Positions 15,452-23,240 of a stretch of 29,908 nt of DNA are shown here, one piece after another. The notes under the pieces were generated by a model. It searched no databases and was not told where the DNA came from. It worked only from the letters and a program-made list of their open reading frames with translations. The position numbers and the translations under genes were made by a program. Position 1 is the first letter of the stretch. Each line of letters begins with the position of its first letter. Origin of the DNA: Caryophanales bacterium UBA5603 (GTDB taxonomy: Bacteria; Bacillota_I; Bacilli_A; Izemoplasmatales; Hujiaoplasmataceae); NCBI GenBank assembly GCA_002424815.1, contig DILB01000024.1:1-29908 (forward strand). Direction: 5' to 3'.

Positions 15452-16155
15452 GAATTAATGTATATATCAGTTCAACAGGTTTTTGCTCTCGGCGTGAAGC
15501 TGATCGTTTGATAAAGACGGGTCGAGTAAACGTCGATGGAGTGATGGCTACAATAGGTATGGATATTGTTGAAGGGTCGACAATTTTCATTGATGAAAAA
15601 CCGATAAAAACCAAACCAAAGACGGTTTATCTCGCTTTTAATAAACCTGAAGGAATTGAATCAACAACTGATCAGACGAAAAAAAATAATATTATCGATT
15701 ATATTGGATTCCCAGAACGAATTTTTCCGATTGGAAGACTTGATAAAGATACTTCCGGATTAATATTGTTAACCAATGACGGAATGATTGTTAATCAAAT
15801 TCTTAGAAGCGAAAACGAACACGAAAAAGAATATTTAGTTGAAGTTGATCACGCCTATGATCACCAATTTATAAACCAAATGGAATCTGGAGTTTTTATT
15901 TATAATCCTGTCCGACATGAGACAGTTAAAACCAAATCAGCTAAGATTTATCGGGTTTCAGAAGTTTCTTTTCGAATAATCATTACACAAGGCATGAATT
16001 TGCAAATCCGTCGTATGTGTTCATCTTTGGGATATCGAGTTATTCGCTTAAAAAGGCAACGAATCATCAACATTGAACTTGGTAATCTCGAAATCGGTAA
16101 TTGGCGACATCTAACCGAACAAGAAATGACAGAATTGCTTGAACATGTTCATTGA
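15448..16155 (+). CDS. rluF: RluF/RsuA-family rRNA pseudouridine synthase
   Basis: Makes pseudouridine in 23S rRNA (E. coli RluF acts at U2604 and in tRNA-Tyr). 235 residues in two parts. An N-terminal S4 RNA-binding domain begins MRINVYISSTGFCSRREADRL. The catalytic domain has D99 in FPIGRLDKDTSGLILLTNDG. The QGMNLQIRRMCSSLGY segment and the C-terminal GNWRHLTEQEM match RluF more closely than RsuA or RluB. It starts in an ATGA overlap with the Nudix gene and closes the four-gene operon. The symbol is a best match among close paralogues. Confidence 0.85.
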   Translation: MRINVYISSTGFCSRREADRLIKTGRVNVDGVMATIGMDIVEGSTIFIDEKPIKTKPKTVYLAFNKPEGIESTTDQTKKNNIIDYIGFPERIFPIGRLDKDTSGLILLTNDGMIVNQILRSENEHEKEYLVEVDHAYDHQFINQMESGVFIYNPVRHETVKTKSAKIYRVSEVSFRIIITQGMNLQIRRMCSSLGYRVIRLKRQRIINIELGNLEIGNWRHLTEQEMTELLEHVH

Positions 16156-16184
16156 TAAAGACATTCATAATTCCAAAATTTAGT

Positions 16185-16212
16185 TTGTGTCTTTTCTATA
16201 TTATGATATAAT
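16185..16212 (+). promoter_or_regulatory. Promoter of the rnf operon
   Basis: TTATGATATAAT (16201-16212) is an extended -10 with TG-A-TATAAT, and TTGTGT (16185-16190) lies 16 nt upstream as a fair -35. The leader of about 47 nt ends with AAGGAGG (16252-16258), 7 nt before the rnfC ATG. The 16 bases TTATGATATAATATCA recur exactly at the 24123 promoter. Confidence 0.7.
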
Positions 16213-16265
16213 ATCACATGGTTATTTTTAACAAACAAATAGGATTTGAATAAGGAGGATTTTCC

Positions 16266-17567
16266 ATGATTTTACGAAAAGCCAAAGGACTTCACATTGA
16301 CGGAAGGAAACAAATGTCAAAAGAGTCGCCTTTGCATGAACATCTTAATCCTCAATTTGTCTACATACCTCTTTTGCAACAGACATCTGCACTTAAACGC
16401 ACTGTCGAAGTTGGAGATGACATCAAAATTGGACAAGTTGTCGCTTTGCGTGAGGGTTTTGGAGCCATGCCGATTCACGCATCAATTAGCGGTAAAGTAA
16501 CAGCAATTAAAAAAGTTTGGCATTGCTCAGGGAAAATGGTTGAAGCAATCGAAATTGCCAATGATAATCAACAAAGAATGGCTGATAGCATTATGCCTGA
16601 AGCCGATGTGACGCATTTCACAAGAGAAGAACTAATTGAAAAAATGAAACAAGCTGGGCTTTCAGGGTTAGGTGGAGCTGGGTTCCCAACCTATGTGAAA
16701 TATCAAACAAAGTCATCAATTGATGTTGTCATTATCAATGCCGTTGAGTGCGAACCCTATTTGACTTGTGATTACATGTTACTCAATGAATACCCTGAAA
16801 AACTTTTGAAGGGTCTTCACTATTTTATGCGGGCAGCTTCAGCAAAACGTGGTGTTGTTTGTTTTAAATCATATAACAAACACATTCGAGAATCTTTACA
16901 ACCTCTGCTTCAAAAATATGAAGGTATTGAACTTCGTGAGATTAAAGATATCTATCCAGCAGGATGGGAAAAATATATTGTTCAACAAGTAACCGGCAAA
17001 ACCTATGAGGGTCTTCCTGCCGAAGCGGGAGCGATTGTAGATAATTCAGCAACCGCGATGGTATTTGCAGATGTCGTTGAGAAAAATATTCCTTTAATCT
17101 CAAGAGTTATCACGATTACTGGCGAAGGAATTTCTAAACCAAGAAACTACTATGTGCCGCTGGGAACTCCCGTGAAGGAATTAATTGAATTATCGGGTGG
17201 ATATATAAACGGATTGGTCCATGAGAAAGCATGGTATATTGCAGGCGGTCCCATGACTGGAAGAGCGATTTTAATCGATGATTTGATTGTCAGTGATACA
17301 CTTGGGGCTGTTATAGTTAAACCGATGCCTGATGAAAAAATGCACCCAGAATGTCTTGGTTGCGGAAAATGTGCGGATGTTTGTCCAGTGTTTCTAACCC
17401 CAACAGAAATCAGACGAGCATACGAATCAAAAGATGTCGATGCTATCAAAAATCTTAATGCACAAAAATGTATGGCTTGTGGACTATGTTCTTATATTTG
17501 TCCTTCACATATAGAAATCACTGATTTCGTTGGAAAAGCCAAAGACTTATTAAGGAAAGGAGCATAA
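16266..17567 (+). CDS. rnfC: RnfC, NADH-side Fe-S/FMN subunit
   Basis: Peripheral cytoplasmic subunit of the Rnf complex that exchanges electrons with NAD(H). 433 residues, usual for Firmicutes. The N-terminal barrel (KGLHIDGRKQ, then HASISGKVTAI) is followed by the flavin/NADH motif GLGGAGFP (134-141) and ECEPY (161-165). Two [4Fe-4S] sites lie near the C-terminus: C363, C366, C369, C373 and C402, C405, C408, C412. It is the first gene of rnfC-D-(extra)-G-E-A-B behind a strong promoter, with 4 nt to rnfD. Everything needed for NADH handling is present. Confidence 0.96.
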   Translation: MILRKAKGLHIDGRKQMSKESPLHEHLNPQFVYIPLLQQTSALKRTVEVGDDIKIGQVVALREGFGAMPIHASISGKVTAIKKVWHCSGKMVEAIEIANDNQQRMADSIMPEADVTHFTREELIEKMKQAGLSGLGGAGFPTYVKYQTKSSIDVVIINAVECEPYLTCDYMLLNEYPEKLLKGLHYFMRAASAKRGVVCFKSYNKHIRESLQPLLQKYEGIELREIKDIYPAGWEKYIVQQVTGKTYEGLPAEAGAIVDNSATAMVFADVVEKNIPLISRVITITGEGISKPRNYYVPLGTPVKELIELSGGYINGLVHEKAWYIAGGPMTGRAILIDDLIVSDTLGAVIVKPMPDEKMHPECLGCGKCADVCPVFLTPTEIRRAYESKDVDAIKNLNAQKCMACGLCSYICPSHIEITDFVGKAKDLLRKGA

Positions 17568-17571
17568 AAAC

Positions 17572-18762
17572 ATGGCAAGATTCGCAAATGGAAAAGCTCC
17601 ATTCTTAAGAATATCTGATGCTAAAAATGCCGGAACCGGTGTCATAATGCGAGATTTTATGATTGGATTATTACCTGTCATATTATTTGCATGGTATAAA
17701 AATGGGATTAAAGTTTATATGGATGGAAATATCACTTTCTTTGAAATGCTTTACCCATTAATTTTTATTCTATTAGGTGGACTAATCTCGACTCTGTTTG
17801 AAGGTTTATTCTTCTATATTACAGATAAAAATGTCCGTACGCTTAAAGCATTAGGGGCCAAACTCAAAGTATCATATGCTATCATTCCTGGATTGTTATT
17901 AGCGATGGTGTTGCCACTATATACACCAATATGGGTGTTGATGTTTGGCGCCTTTATGGGAACGATTGTTGGTAAAATGCTATTTGGTGGATTTGGTAAT
18001 AACATCTTTAATCCTGCATTGCTTGGATATGTTGCAGTAGGATTTACCATGATGGGAGTTATTAGCAATGCCGGTGGACTCTTCAATGCTTCTGAGGTTC
18101 TAATTGATTCATACGGTGGAGCAACGCCTCTTGGTGTATTAGCAAGAACCAAAGCAATTGATTACAATATCTTAGTTGCGCCTTATGGAACCCTCTGGAA
18201 TTTCTTATTTGGGACAATCCCTGGAGCACTTGCTGAAACAGGATCACTTGCTATTATTATTGCTTACATTTGGTTAGCATTTCGTAAGGTTATTAAGTGG
18301 TTTACACCTTTAATTTATGTTGCGACTGTATTTATTCTTTCTTGGTTGATTGGAATTTCATCTGGAGAAGCGGGACTTTGGTTCCCTGTTTATAGCGTAT
18401 TGTCTGGCGGTTTATTATTTGGAGCTGTGTTTATGGCTACTGAACCTGTCACGACTCCTAGAAATCCGCTTGGAAAAGTCGTATTCGCATTGTTTTTAGG
18501 CGTTTTAACGGTGTTATTCCGTTATATCGGCAATTTGCCTGAAGGCGTCGGAACCTCAATCATAGTGATGAACTTGTTTACATTACCTATTGACCGGATG
18601 ACTGCGGTTGTTCGTGCGAATGGTGTAAAAAAGACAACCCTTGTAACGACGATAGGATTTTCGGGTCTATTAATTATATTGGCAATATATGCGATTTTGA
18701 AAGTTCAAACGATATACACAGCATTGATTCCTTTCTTCCCAATAATTAGGGAGGTGTTTTAA
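17572..18762 (+). CDS. rnfD: RnfD, membrane flavoprotein subunit
   Basis: Integral membrane subunit of Rnf with about ten helices and a covalently bound FMN. 396 residues. The flavin attachment motif is GGATPL with T185 (most relatives have SGAT). IMRDFMIGLLPVILFAWYKNG at the N-terminus, FGNNIFNPALLGY around 141-153 and FMATEPVTTPRNPLG in the second half are typical of the RnfD/NqrB family. The start is ATG with AAAGGAG upstream. The FMN Thr faces the outer side of the membrane in known structures and should pass electrons towards RnfG. Confidence 0.95.
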   Translation: MARFANGKAPFLRISDAKNAGTGVIMRDFMIGLLPVILFAWYKNGIKVYMDGNITFFEMLYPLIFILLGGLISTLFEGLFFYITDKNVRTLKALGAKLKVSYAIIPGLLLAMVLPLYTPIWVLMFGAFMGTIVGKMLFGGFGNNIFNPALLGYVAVGFTMMGVISNAGGLFNASEVLIDSYGGATPLGVLARTKAIDYNILVAPYGTLWNFLFGTIPGALAETGSLAIIIAYIWLAFRKVIKWFTPLIYVATVFILSWLIGISSGEAGLWFPVYSVLSGGLLFGAVFMATEPVTTPRNPLGKVVFALFLGVLTVLFRYIGNLPEGVGTSIIVMNLFTLPIDRMTAVVRANGVKKTTLVTTIGFSGLLIILAIYAILKVQTIYTALIPFFPIIREVF

Positions 18763-18765
18763 ATC

Positions 18766-19935
18766 ATGAAAAAAATCTTTAATAAACACGGATTAATTAC
18801 TTTATTGGTTTTATTTATCGCCATAATTTTTGTTGTAGGCGGATTCTACAGTCGATTTATGACAAATCAAATTGAAGTCCATCGTGAAGAAAATGCCGGA
18901 AACGAACTTAACACACTGTTCTTAGGGATGTTCGATCAAGCAACAAAAGTTGAAGTTTTCACAACTACGCCTGTTGATATATCTTACTTAAAACCCTTGT
19001 CTACAACGGAGACTTTCAAACCAGAACTGGTTGGTAGTTATAAAGTATTCAATGGGACCATAGAAGTAGGTGTCATTTACGTTGTCAATTCATTTGGCAG
19101 ATATGATAGTTTGCAAGTTGCATATGCTATCTCAAGAATAACTGATTCTATTGTGGGGGTAAAAGTTATTAGCAACAAAGAAACACAATCCTATTTTTCA
19201 GCTCTGGGAGATACATTTTTTGCTCAATTTAACAATAAATCTCTTGATGACCTAGGATTCTCTGTCGATGCGGTTGCAGGATCAACTATGTCAAGCAAAG
19301 GAATAGAAGTAGGCATGTTTTATGCAAGAGAACAATATGCTAATGACTTTGGGTTTGTTATACCAACGATTATAATGACATTGAACAGTCTTAAGTACAA
19401 TTTTGATCCGTTAACTTTTGTTTCTAAACCTTATATTGCAGATGTCACCTATGGTGATGAAAATATAAATGTTGTGGTTTATCTTGACGCTTCATTTAGT
19501 TATGCAGGCACCATTACCGGCGATGAACCTGAAGAAGATGTTCAAAGTGGCATTAAAAGTTACGCTTCATCCAGCGGACTTGTTTCAACATCAGTTAAAT
19601 TTGTAAGTTTTGACAATGTTACACGTACATTAGTCATGACTTCAAAAGGGTATAATGCCGTTCCAATTCAAGTTTCATTCATCTTGAATGCTGGTTTGAC
19701 AGCAGTTGAATCTTTTACAGTTTCTTCGATGGAATCCTATGATGATGATTATAATGGGGGCTATAACAAAGCTTTAGGGCTTGTGCCTTATGTTGAAAGA
19801 AATCTAATTAATAAATACAAAGATGGAATGGTTGAAATTGACTCAATTGCGGGAGCGACTGTAACATCTCATGCAATATTAGATATGATTGATGTTCTCA
19901 AACTCTTCATTGCCGAACAGAATGGAGGCGATTAA
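18766..19935 (+). CDS. Membrane-anchored protein with two FMN-binding domains, extra member of the rnf operon
   Basis: 389 residues. One N-terminal membrane helix (about 8-27) is followed by an extracytosolic part with two FMN-binding-like domains. The first carries the RnfG-like NKETxxxxSALGD region and ends in DAVAGSTMSS (D168, T174). The second ends in DSIAGATVTSHA (D359, T365). Both fit the pattern DxxxGxTxx recognised by the flavin transferase ApbE, with Ala before the Gly. The gene lies 3 nt after rnfD and 2 nt before rnfG, so it is a true operon member, yet the standard rnfCDGEAB set has no such gene. I infer a second flavin carrier with two sites, acting next to or beyond RnfG on the outer face. 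It could instead be a diverged, duplicated RnfG. Confidence 0.8.
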   Translation: MKKIFNKHGLITLLVLFIAIIFVVGGFYSRFMTNQIEVHREENAGNELNTLFLGMFDQATKVEVFTTTPVDISYLKPLSTTETFKPELVGSYKVFNGTIEVGVIYVVNSFGRYDSLQVAYAISRITDSIVGVKVISNKETQSYFSALGDTFFAQFNNKSLDDLGFSVDAVAGSTMSSKGIEVGMFYAREQYANDFGFVIPTIIMTLNSLKYNFDPLTFVSKPYIADVTYGDENINVVVYLDASFSYAGTITGDEPEEDVQSGIKSYASSSGLVSTSVKFVSFDNVTRTLVMTSKGYNAVPIQVSFILNAGLTAVESFTVSSMESYDDDYNGGYNKALGLVPYVERNLINKYKDGMVEIDSIAGATVTSHAILDMIDVLKLFIAEQNGGD

Positions 19936-19937
19936 TC

Positions 19938-20480
19938 ATGAATAAAGGCTTAATTTCGGGCGTTGTCCTGCTTGTTATCGGACTTGTATGTGGATTGCTT
20001 CTAGCAGTTGTTAACAGTTTTACATCTGTTATTATCAAAGCAAATGAAGATGCTATCGTTCTTGCTTCCTTAAACGAAGTTTATGAGGGATCTGGAAACT
20101 ATGATTTAGATATCGTTAATGGATCGGGTGCTATCGACAAGATATATGTTTTGCGCGACAAATTGGATGATTCAATTGTTGCGATTGTTTACAGTGTCAA
20201 AGCATTTGGTTATCAATCAGACATTAAGATGTTGATTGCGGTTGAAAAAAATGATCAATCCGCCTTGGTTTTTGCTGGCTATAAAGTCTTAAGTCAAGCA
20301 GAAACACCTGGAATCGGAGATGTTATCATTGGTTATGATTTTAAAATGGATGGACAATTAATCACCAATATAGATGCTTTTGCAGGTCCTACCGCTACAT
20401 TTACGAGCAATGCGGTTAAAACTTGCTTCCAATTGGTCAGTGCACGCGTTGCAGCGGATTTTGGAGGTATTCAATCATGA
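19938..20480 (+). CDS. rnfG: RnfG, FMN-carrying subunit
   Basis: Single-helix membrane subunit with an extracytosolic FMN-binding domain, 180 residues, the normal RnfG length. The membrane helix spans about 6-27. AETPGIGD (121-128) is the hallmark of RnfG/NqrC. The flavin attachment region reads DAFAGPTATFTSNA (146-159), where most relatives have DAxSGATxTS. Ala and Pro replace Ser and Ala, and two extra residues lie before the final TS. T152 is the likely FMN-linked residue. The ATG follows GGAGG closely, and its stop overlaps the rnfE start (ATGA). Confidence 0.93.
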   Translation: MNKGLISGVVLLVIGLVCGLLLAVVNSFTSVIIKANEDAIVLASLNEVYEGSGNYDLDIVNGSGAIDKIYVLRDKLDDSIVAIVYSVKAFGYQSDIKMLIAVEKNDQSALVFAGYKVLSQAETPGIGDVIIGYDFKMDGQLITNIDAFAGPTATFTSNAVKTCFQLVSARVAADFGGIQS

Positions 20481-21142
20481 ATCAAAAAGACAATTTTATA
20501 AAGGGATTTTTTAAAGAAAACCCATTATTTGTTACAGTTTTAGGAACCTGTCCCGCTTTGGCTATTACTAAATCACTAGAAAACGCTATTGGCATGGGGA
20601 TTGCAGTATTCTTTGTACTTGTACTTTCAAATTTAATAATTTCGCTCTTGACCATTAATCCAAAAATGAAAGAATTTATCAAACCGGTTCGTATACCTGT
20701 CTATATAGTTGTTATCGCAACATTAGTTACAATTGTAGAAATGGTTATGCACGCTTATCTTCCTGCACTTTTTGTTTCGCTAGGAGTATTTATTCCATTA
20801 ATTGTTGTTAACTGTATTATTCTTGGTCGCGCTGAAGCTTTTGCCTCAGATAACAAACCTGTGGATTCAATTATTGATGGGATGGGAATGGCACTTGGTT
20901 ATACCATGGCTTTAATGTTGATTAGTCTTGTACGCGAAATCCTTGGTAGCGCATCAATTACGATTTGGGGAGATCTTGCACTAGATATTACACCTGTATT
21001 TACATTTATTGGCATCCAACCGATATCTATGTTTTTACAACCTGTTGGAGCATTTTTAACTTTTGGTTTTATTTTAGCAACACTCGCAGCAATCACAAAC
21101 AAAAAATCAGCGAAATTGGCTACTGAGGTGAAACAATCATGA
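20477..21142 (+). CDS. rnfE: RnfE, membrane subunit
   Basis: Six-helix integral subunit that with RnfA forms the core of Rnf and shares a membrane-embedded [2Fe-2S] cluster with it. 221 residues from ATG 20477. An in-frame start at 20423 is rejected because 20477 forms an ATGA overlap with rnfG, has GGAGG 9 nt before it, and opens with the conserved FIKGFFKENPLFVTVLGTCP. Cluster cysteines C25 (LGTCPALA) and C113 (VNCIILGRAE) are both present. SLVREILG in the second half is also typical of the family. Confidence 0.95.
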   Translation: MNQKDNFIKGFFKENPLFVTVLGTCPALAITKSLENAIGMGIAVFFVLVLSNLIISLLTINPKMKEFIKPVRIPVYIVVIATLVTIVEMVMHAYLPALFVSLGVFIPLIVVNCIILGRAEAFASDNKPVDSIIDGMGMALGYTMALMLISLVREILGSASITIWGDLALDITPVFTFIGIQPISMFLQPVGAFLTFGFILATLAAITNKKSAKLATEVKQS

Positions 21143-21720
21143 GTATCGGCGCATTGATTTCTTTGGCGTTTACCGCCCTCATAATTGAAAATGTCATCTT
21201 GACTCAATTTTTAGGTATTTGTCCTTTTCTAGGCGTATCAAAAAAACGAAGTTCCGCTTTAGGAATGGGTATGGCTGTGGTTGCTGTTATTGTCATATCA
21301 AGTATAATAACATATGTACTTTATCACGGGGTTTTAGCTCCTCTTGAAATTGAATATATGAGGACGATTGTTTTTATACTAGTCATTGCAGCCCTGGTTC
21401 AAATGGTTGAATTAGTAGTTAAAAAGATATCGCCAGCTCTTTACAAGGCATTGGGGATATATTTACCATTAATTACGACAAATTGTGCAGTATTAGGTGT
21501 AGCGATTATCAATATTAACAAAGAATTTAATTTTATACAAATGCTCGTATATTCGACCTTTGTATCACTTGGCTTTTTGTTGGTCATATATCTTTTTTCA
21601 ATGCTTCGAGAAAAAATTGATTCTGCACCTGTTCCAAAAGCATTTAAAGGAACGCCGATTGCGCTAATTGTCGCTGCAATTTTAGCGATGATTTTCTCAA
21701 GATTTGGAGGATTAATTTAA
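21139..21720 (+). CDS. rnfA: RnfA, membrane subunit
   Basis: Six-helix partner of RnfE, inverted relative to it in the membrane. 193 residues, the normal length. Cluster cysteines C28 (LGICPFLGVSKK) and C116 (TNCAVLGVAI) are present. ENVILTQFLG at 17-26 is typical. The start overlaps the rnfE stop (ATGA), and rnfB begins 1 nt after the stop, so the membrane core and RnfB are translated together. Confidence 0.95.
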   Translation: MSIGALISLAFTALIIENVILTQFLGICPFLGVSKKRSSALGMGMAVVAVIVISSIITYVLYHGVLAPLEIEYMRTIVFILVIAALVQMVELVVKKISPALYKALGIYLPLITTNCAVLGVAIININKEFNFIQMLVYSTFVSLGFLLVIYLFSMLREKIDSAPVPKAFKGTPIALIVAAILAMIFSRFGGLI

Positions 21721-21721
21721 T

Positions 21722-22027
21722 ATGCCAATATTATTACCAGCTTTTGTTTTGGGAGGAACCGGCTTTATTCTTGGAATTTTAATCTTTGTCGTTAGTAAAT
21801 ATTTTCACGTCGAAGAAGATCATCGAATCGATGACATCGAAGGTATGCTTCCAAAATACAACTGTGGAGCATGTGGTTATGCAGGTTGTCGAGATATGGC
21901 TCAAGGTTTGCTTGCAAAGCAAGCGAAAGTTGAACAATGCAAACCGATTAAAACAGAAGCAAAAATAGCTTTAATGAAACACTTGGATGAACTATTTAAA
22001 TCAGAATTAGAGTTAAAAAAACAATAA
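21722..22027 (+). CDS. rnfB: Short RnfB with only the membrane helix and first [4Fe-4S] domain
   Basis: RnfB normally takes electrons from ferredoxin and hands them to the membrane core. The N-terminal helix (about 4-24), the following KYFHVEEDHRIDDIEGMLPK and the cluster motif CGACGYAGC with C48, C51, C56 and C73 are all standard. The protein then stops at residue 101. Known RnfB proteins are about 180-330 residues and carry at least two more [4Fe-4S] sites in a ferredoxin-like domain. No Cys-rich continuation was recognised after the stop, and a terminator hairpin starts 7 nt later, so this does not look like a frameshift. It appears to be a genuinely minimal RnfB, or the missing domain is supplied by another protein. 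Confidence 0.88.
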   Translation: MPILLPAFVLGGTGFILGILIFVVSKYFHVEEDHRIDDIEGMLPKYNCGACGYAGCRDMAQGLLAKQAKVEQCKPIKTEAKIALMKHLDELFKSELELKKQ

Positions 22028-22033
22028 AATAAG

Positions 22034-22060
22034 GCGTTTTCCGAAAGGGAAACGCTTTTC
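22034..22060 (+). terminator. Terminator after rnfB
   Basis: GCGTTTTCC (22034-22042), GAAA tetraloop, GGGAAACGC (22047-22055), then TTTTC. Nine pairs including one G-T, with a GNRA-type loop. The T tail is short, so some read-through into the lipoprotein gene is likely. Confidence 0.65.
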
Positions 22061-22094
22061 AATATGAAAAGGTATTCATGCGATTGATTATCTC

Positions 22095-22123
22095 TTGCAA
22101 TCTTAAGTTGAATGTACTATAAT
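22095..22123 (+). promoter_or_regulatory. Promoter of the flavin-type lipoprotein gene
   Basis: TTGCAA (22095-22100), a 17-nt spacer and perfect TATAAT (22118-22123): one of the best promoters in the window. AGGAGG (22146-22151) lies 7 nt ahead of the ATG at 22159. The gene can therefore be expressed apart from, and probably above, the rnf operon. Confidence 0.75.
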
Positions 22124-22158
22124 AATAGAGGTTAAACCAAAAAATAGGAGGATAAAAA

Positions 22159-23130
22159 ATGAAAAAGATTGGCTTACTACTTTTAGTAGTATTTGCATCC
22201 ATCGCTTTAATAGGATGCAACAACAGTGAATTCGCAGTAGACGGAGAATTCACTGCTTTCGAAGCTAGTGTACACACTAACGGCGCGCAACAAGTTACAA
22301 TGGTATCAGTAATTATTCAAGGCGGACAAATCGTTGGTTACAATATCGACGCTCGCCAAGCAACCAGAACTCAAACTGCAGGAGCTGATACTCCCGATGA
22401 TACTTCCGATGACACTTACAGTTTTGCTTGGAACGCCAAGACAAAAAAAGAATTAGGTATGGATTATGGTATGGTTGCCCGCGGTGGTGCAATCGCCGAA
22501 TGGTTTGTTCAAGCTAATAGAATTGAAGCTGCTATGTTAGCAAACGGCGTTGATTCAATTACAAAAAATGCATCGAATGTTATTGATAATGTTGCTGGCG
22601 TAACAATCAAAGATGGCGGATATCTTGCTTTAGCAGCAGAAGCTGTTGAACTTGCAAAAGCTGGAAAATTCCAATCAATCTATTGTTCTGGTACAGATCT
22701 TTATATCGGTTCAATGGTTGTAACTCCAAAAGGTGAAGTAACAGAATTGAAACTTGATACACTTCAAAAGAAGAGCGTTCTTGCAGTTAAGAATACCTTT
22801 GAATGGAATGTTAAAACAAAACAAGAACTTGGCAATGACTATGGCATGAAAGGCACTGGCGCTGCTTATACTTTCGCTAATGGTGTTTGGACTGCTTCAA
22901 CAACTGCTAAAGCCACTCTTGAATGGTTCGAACAAGCAAACTTAATTACAAACTATGTTCTTTCGACGGGTCAAGTTTATAACTTAAGATCAGTTGGCGG
23001 AAGAAGTATCTCAGTTGACGGATCAACTCTAGTTGATGGACTTGCAGGCGTTACGATTAAAACAGATGCTTACTTGACTGTCTTAACTAATTTGTTTGCC
23101 AATGTAGCTGAAGGCGAAATCAAAAAATAA
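22159..23130 (+). CDS. Lipoprotein with duplicated FMN-binding-like domain (PplA-like)
   Basis: 323 residues. A lipoprotein signal peptide ends in LIGC with C20 as the lipidated residue, so the protein is tethered to the outer face of the membrane. Two copies of one domain follow. Copy 1 has WNAKTKKELGMDYGM (91-105), EWFVQAN (114-120) and DNVAGVTIK (143-151). Copy 2 has WNVKTKQELGNDYGM (216-230), EWFEQAN (255-261) and DGLAGVTIK (293-301). The last motif fits the flavin attachment pattern DxxSGAT with Ala and Val changes, making T149 and T299, exactly 150 residues apart, candidate FMN sites. This layout resembles Listeria PplA, a two-FMN lipoprotein of extracellular electron transfer. A role in taking electrons from Rnf is inferred from position and fold. 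Flavinylation is not proven; it could instead be a non-flavin relative. Confidence 0.75.
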   Translation: MKKIGLLLLVVFASIALIGCNNSEFAVDGEFTAFEASVHTNGAQQVTMVSVIIQGGQIVGYNIDARQATRTQTAGADTPDDTSDDTYSFAWNAKTKKELGMDYGMVARGGAIAEWFVQANRIEAAMLANGVDSITKNASNVIDNVAGVTIKDGGYLALAAEAVELAKAGKFQSIYCSGTDLYIGSMVVTPKGEVTELKLDTLQKKSVLAVKNTFEWNVKTKQELGNDYGMKGTGAAYTFANGVWTASTTAKATLEWFEQANLITNYVLSTGQVYNLRSVGGRSISVDGSTLVDGLAGVTIKTDAYLTVLTNLFANVAEGEIKK

Positions 23131-23147
23131 GTTTTAATCTATCTTTT

Positions 23148-23176
23148 AAAGTTGTTCTTCGGAGCAACTTTTTTTG
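23148..23176 (+). terminator. UUCG-capped terminator after the lipoprotein gene
   Basis: GTTGTTC (23151-23157) and GAGCAAC (23162-23168) pair around a TTCG loop closed by C-G, the very stable cUUCGg tetraloop, followed by seven T's. It also has extra A-T pairs at the base. A strong intrinsic terminator. Confidence 0.88.
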
Positions 23177-23199
23177 TTTTTGTTTTATATTATGATGAT

Positions 23200-23211
23200 T
23201 TTTGATATAAT
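23200..23211 (+). promoter_or_regulatory. Extended -10 promoter for the 23241 gene
   Basis: TTTTGATATAAT again has TG-A-TATAAT. It lies 30 nt upstream of the ATG at 23241. No good -35 is seen. A GAGGT (23230-23234) serves as the ribosome binding site. Confidence 0.55.
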
Positions 23212-23240
23212 GTTAACAACATCTCAAATGAGGTAATATT

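Noticed and set aside
16213..16265. Riboswitch in the rnf leader
   Set aside because: The leader is only about 50 nt with no stable hairpin or known aptamer core.
20423..20476. Upstream start of rnfE
   Set aside because: It lies inside rnfG; ATG 20477 has the ATGA overlap and GGAGG.
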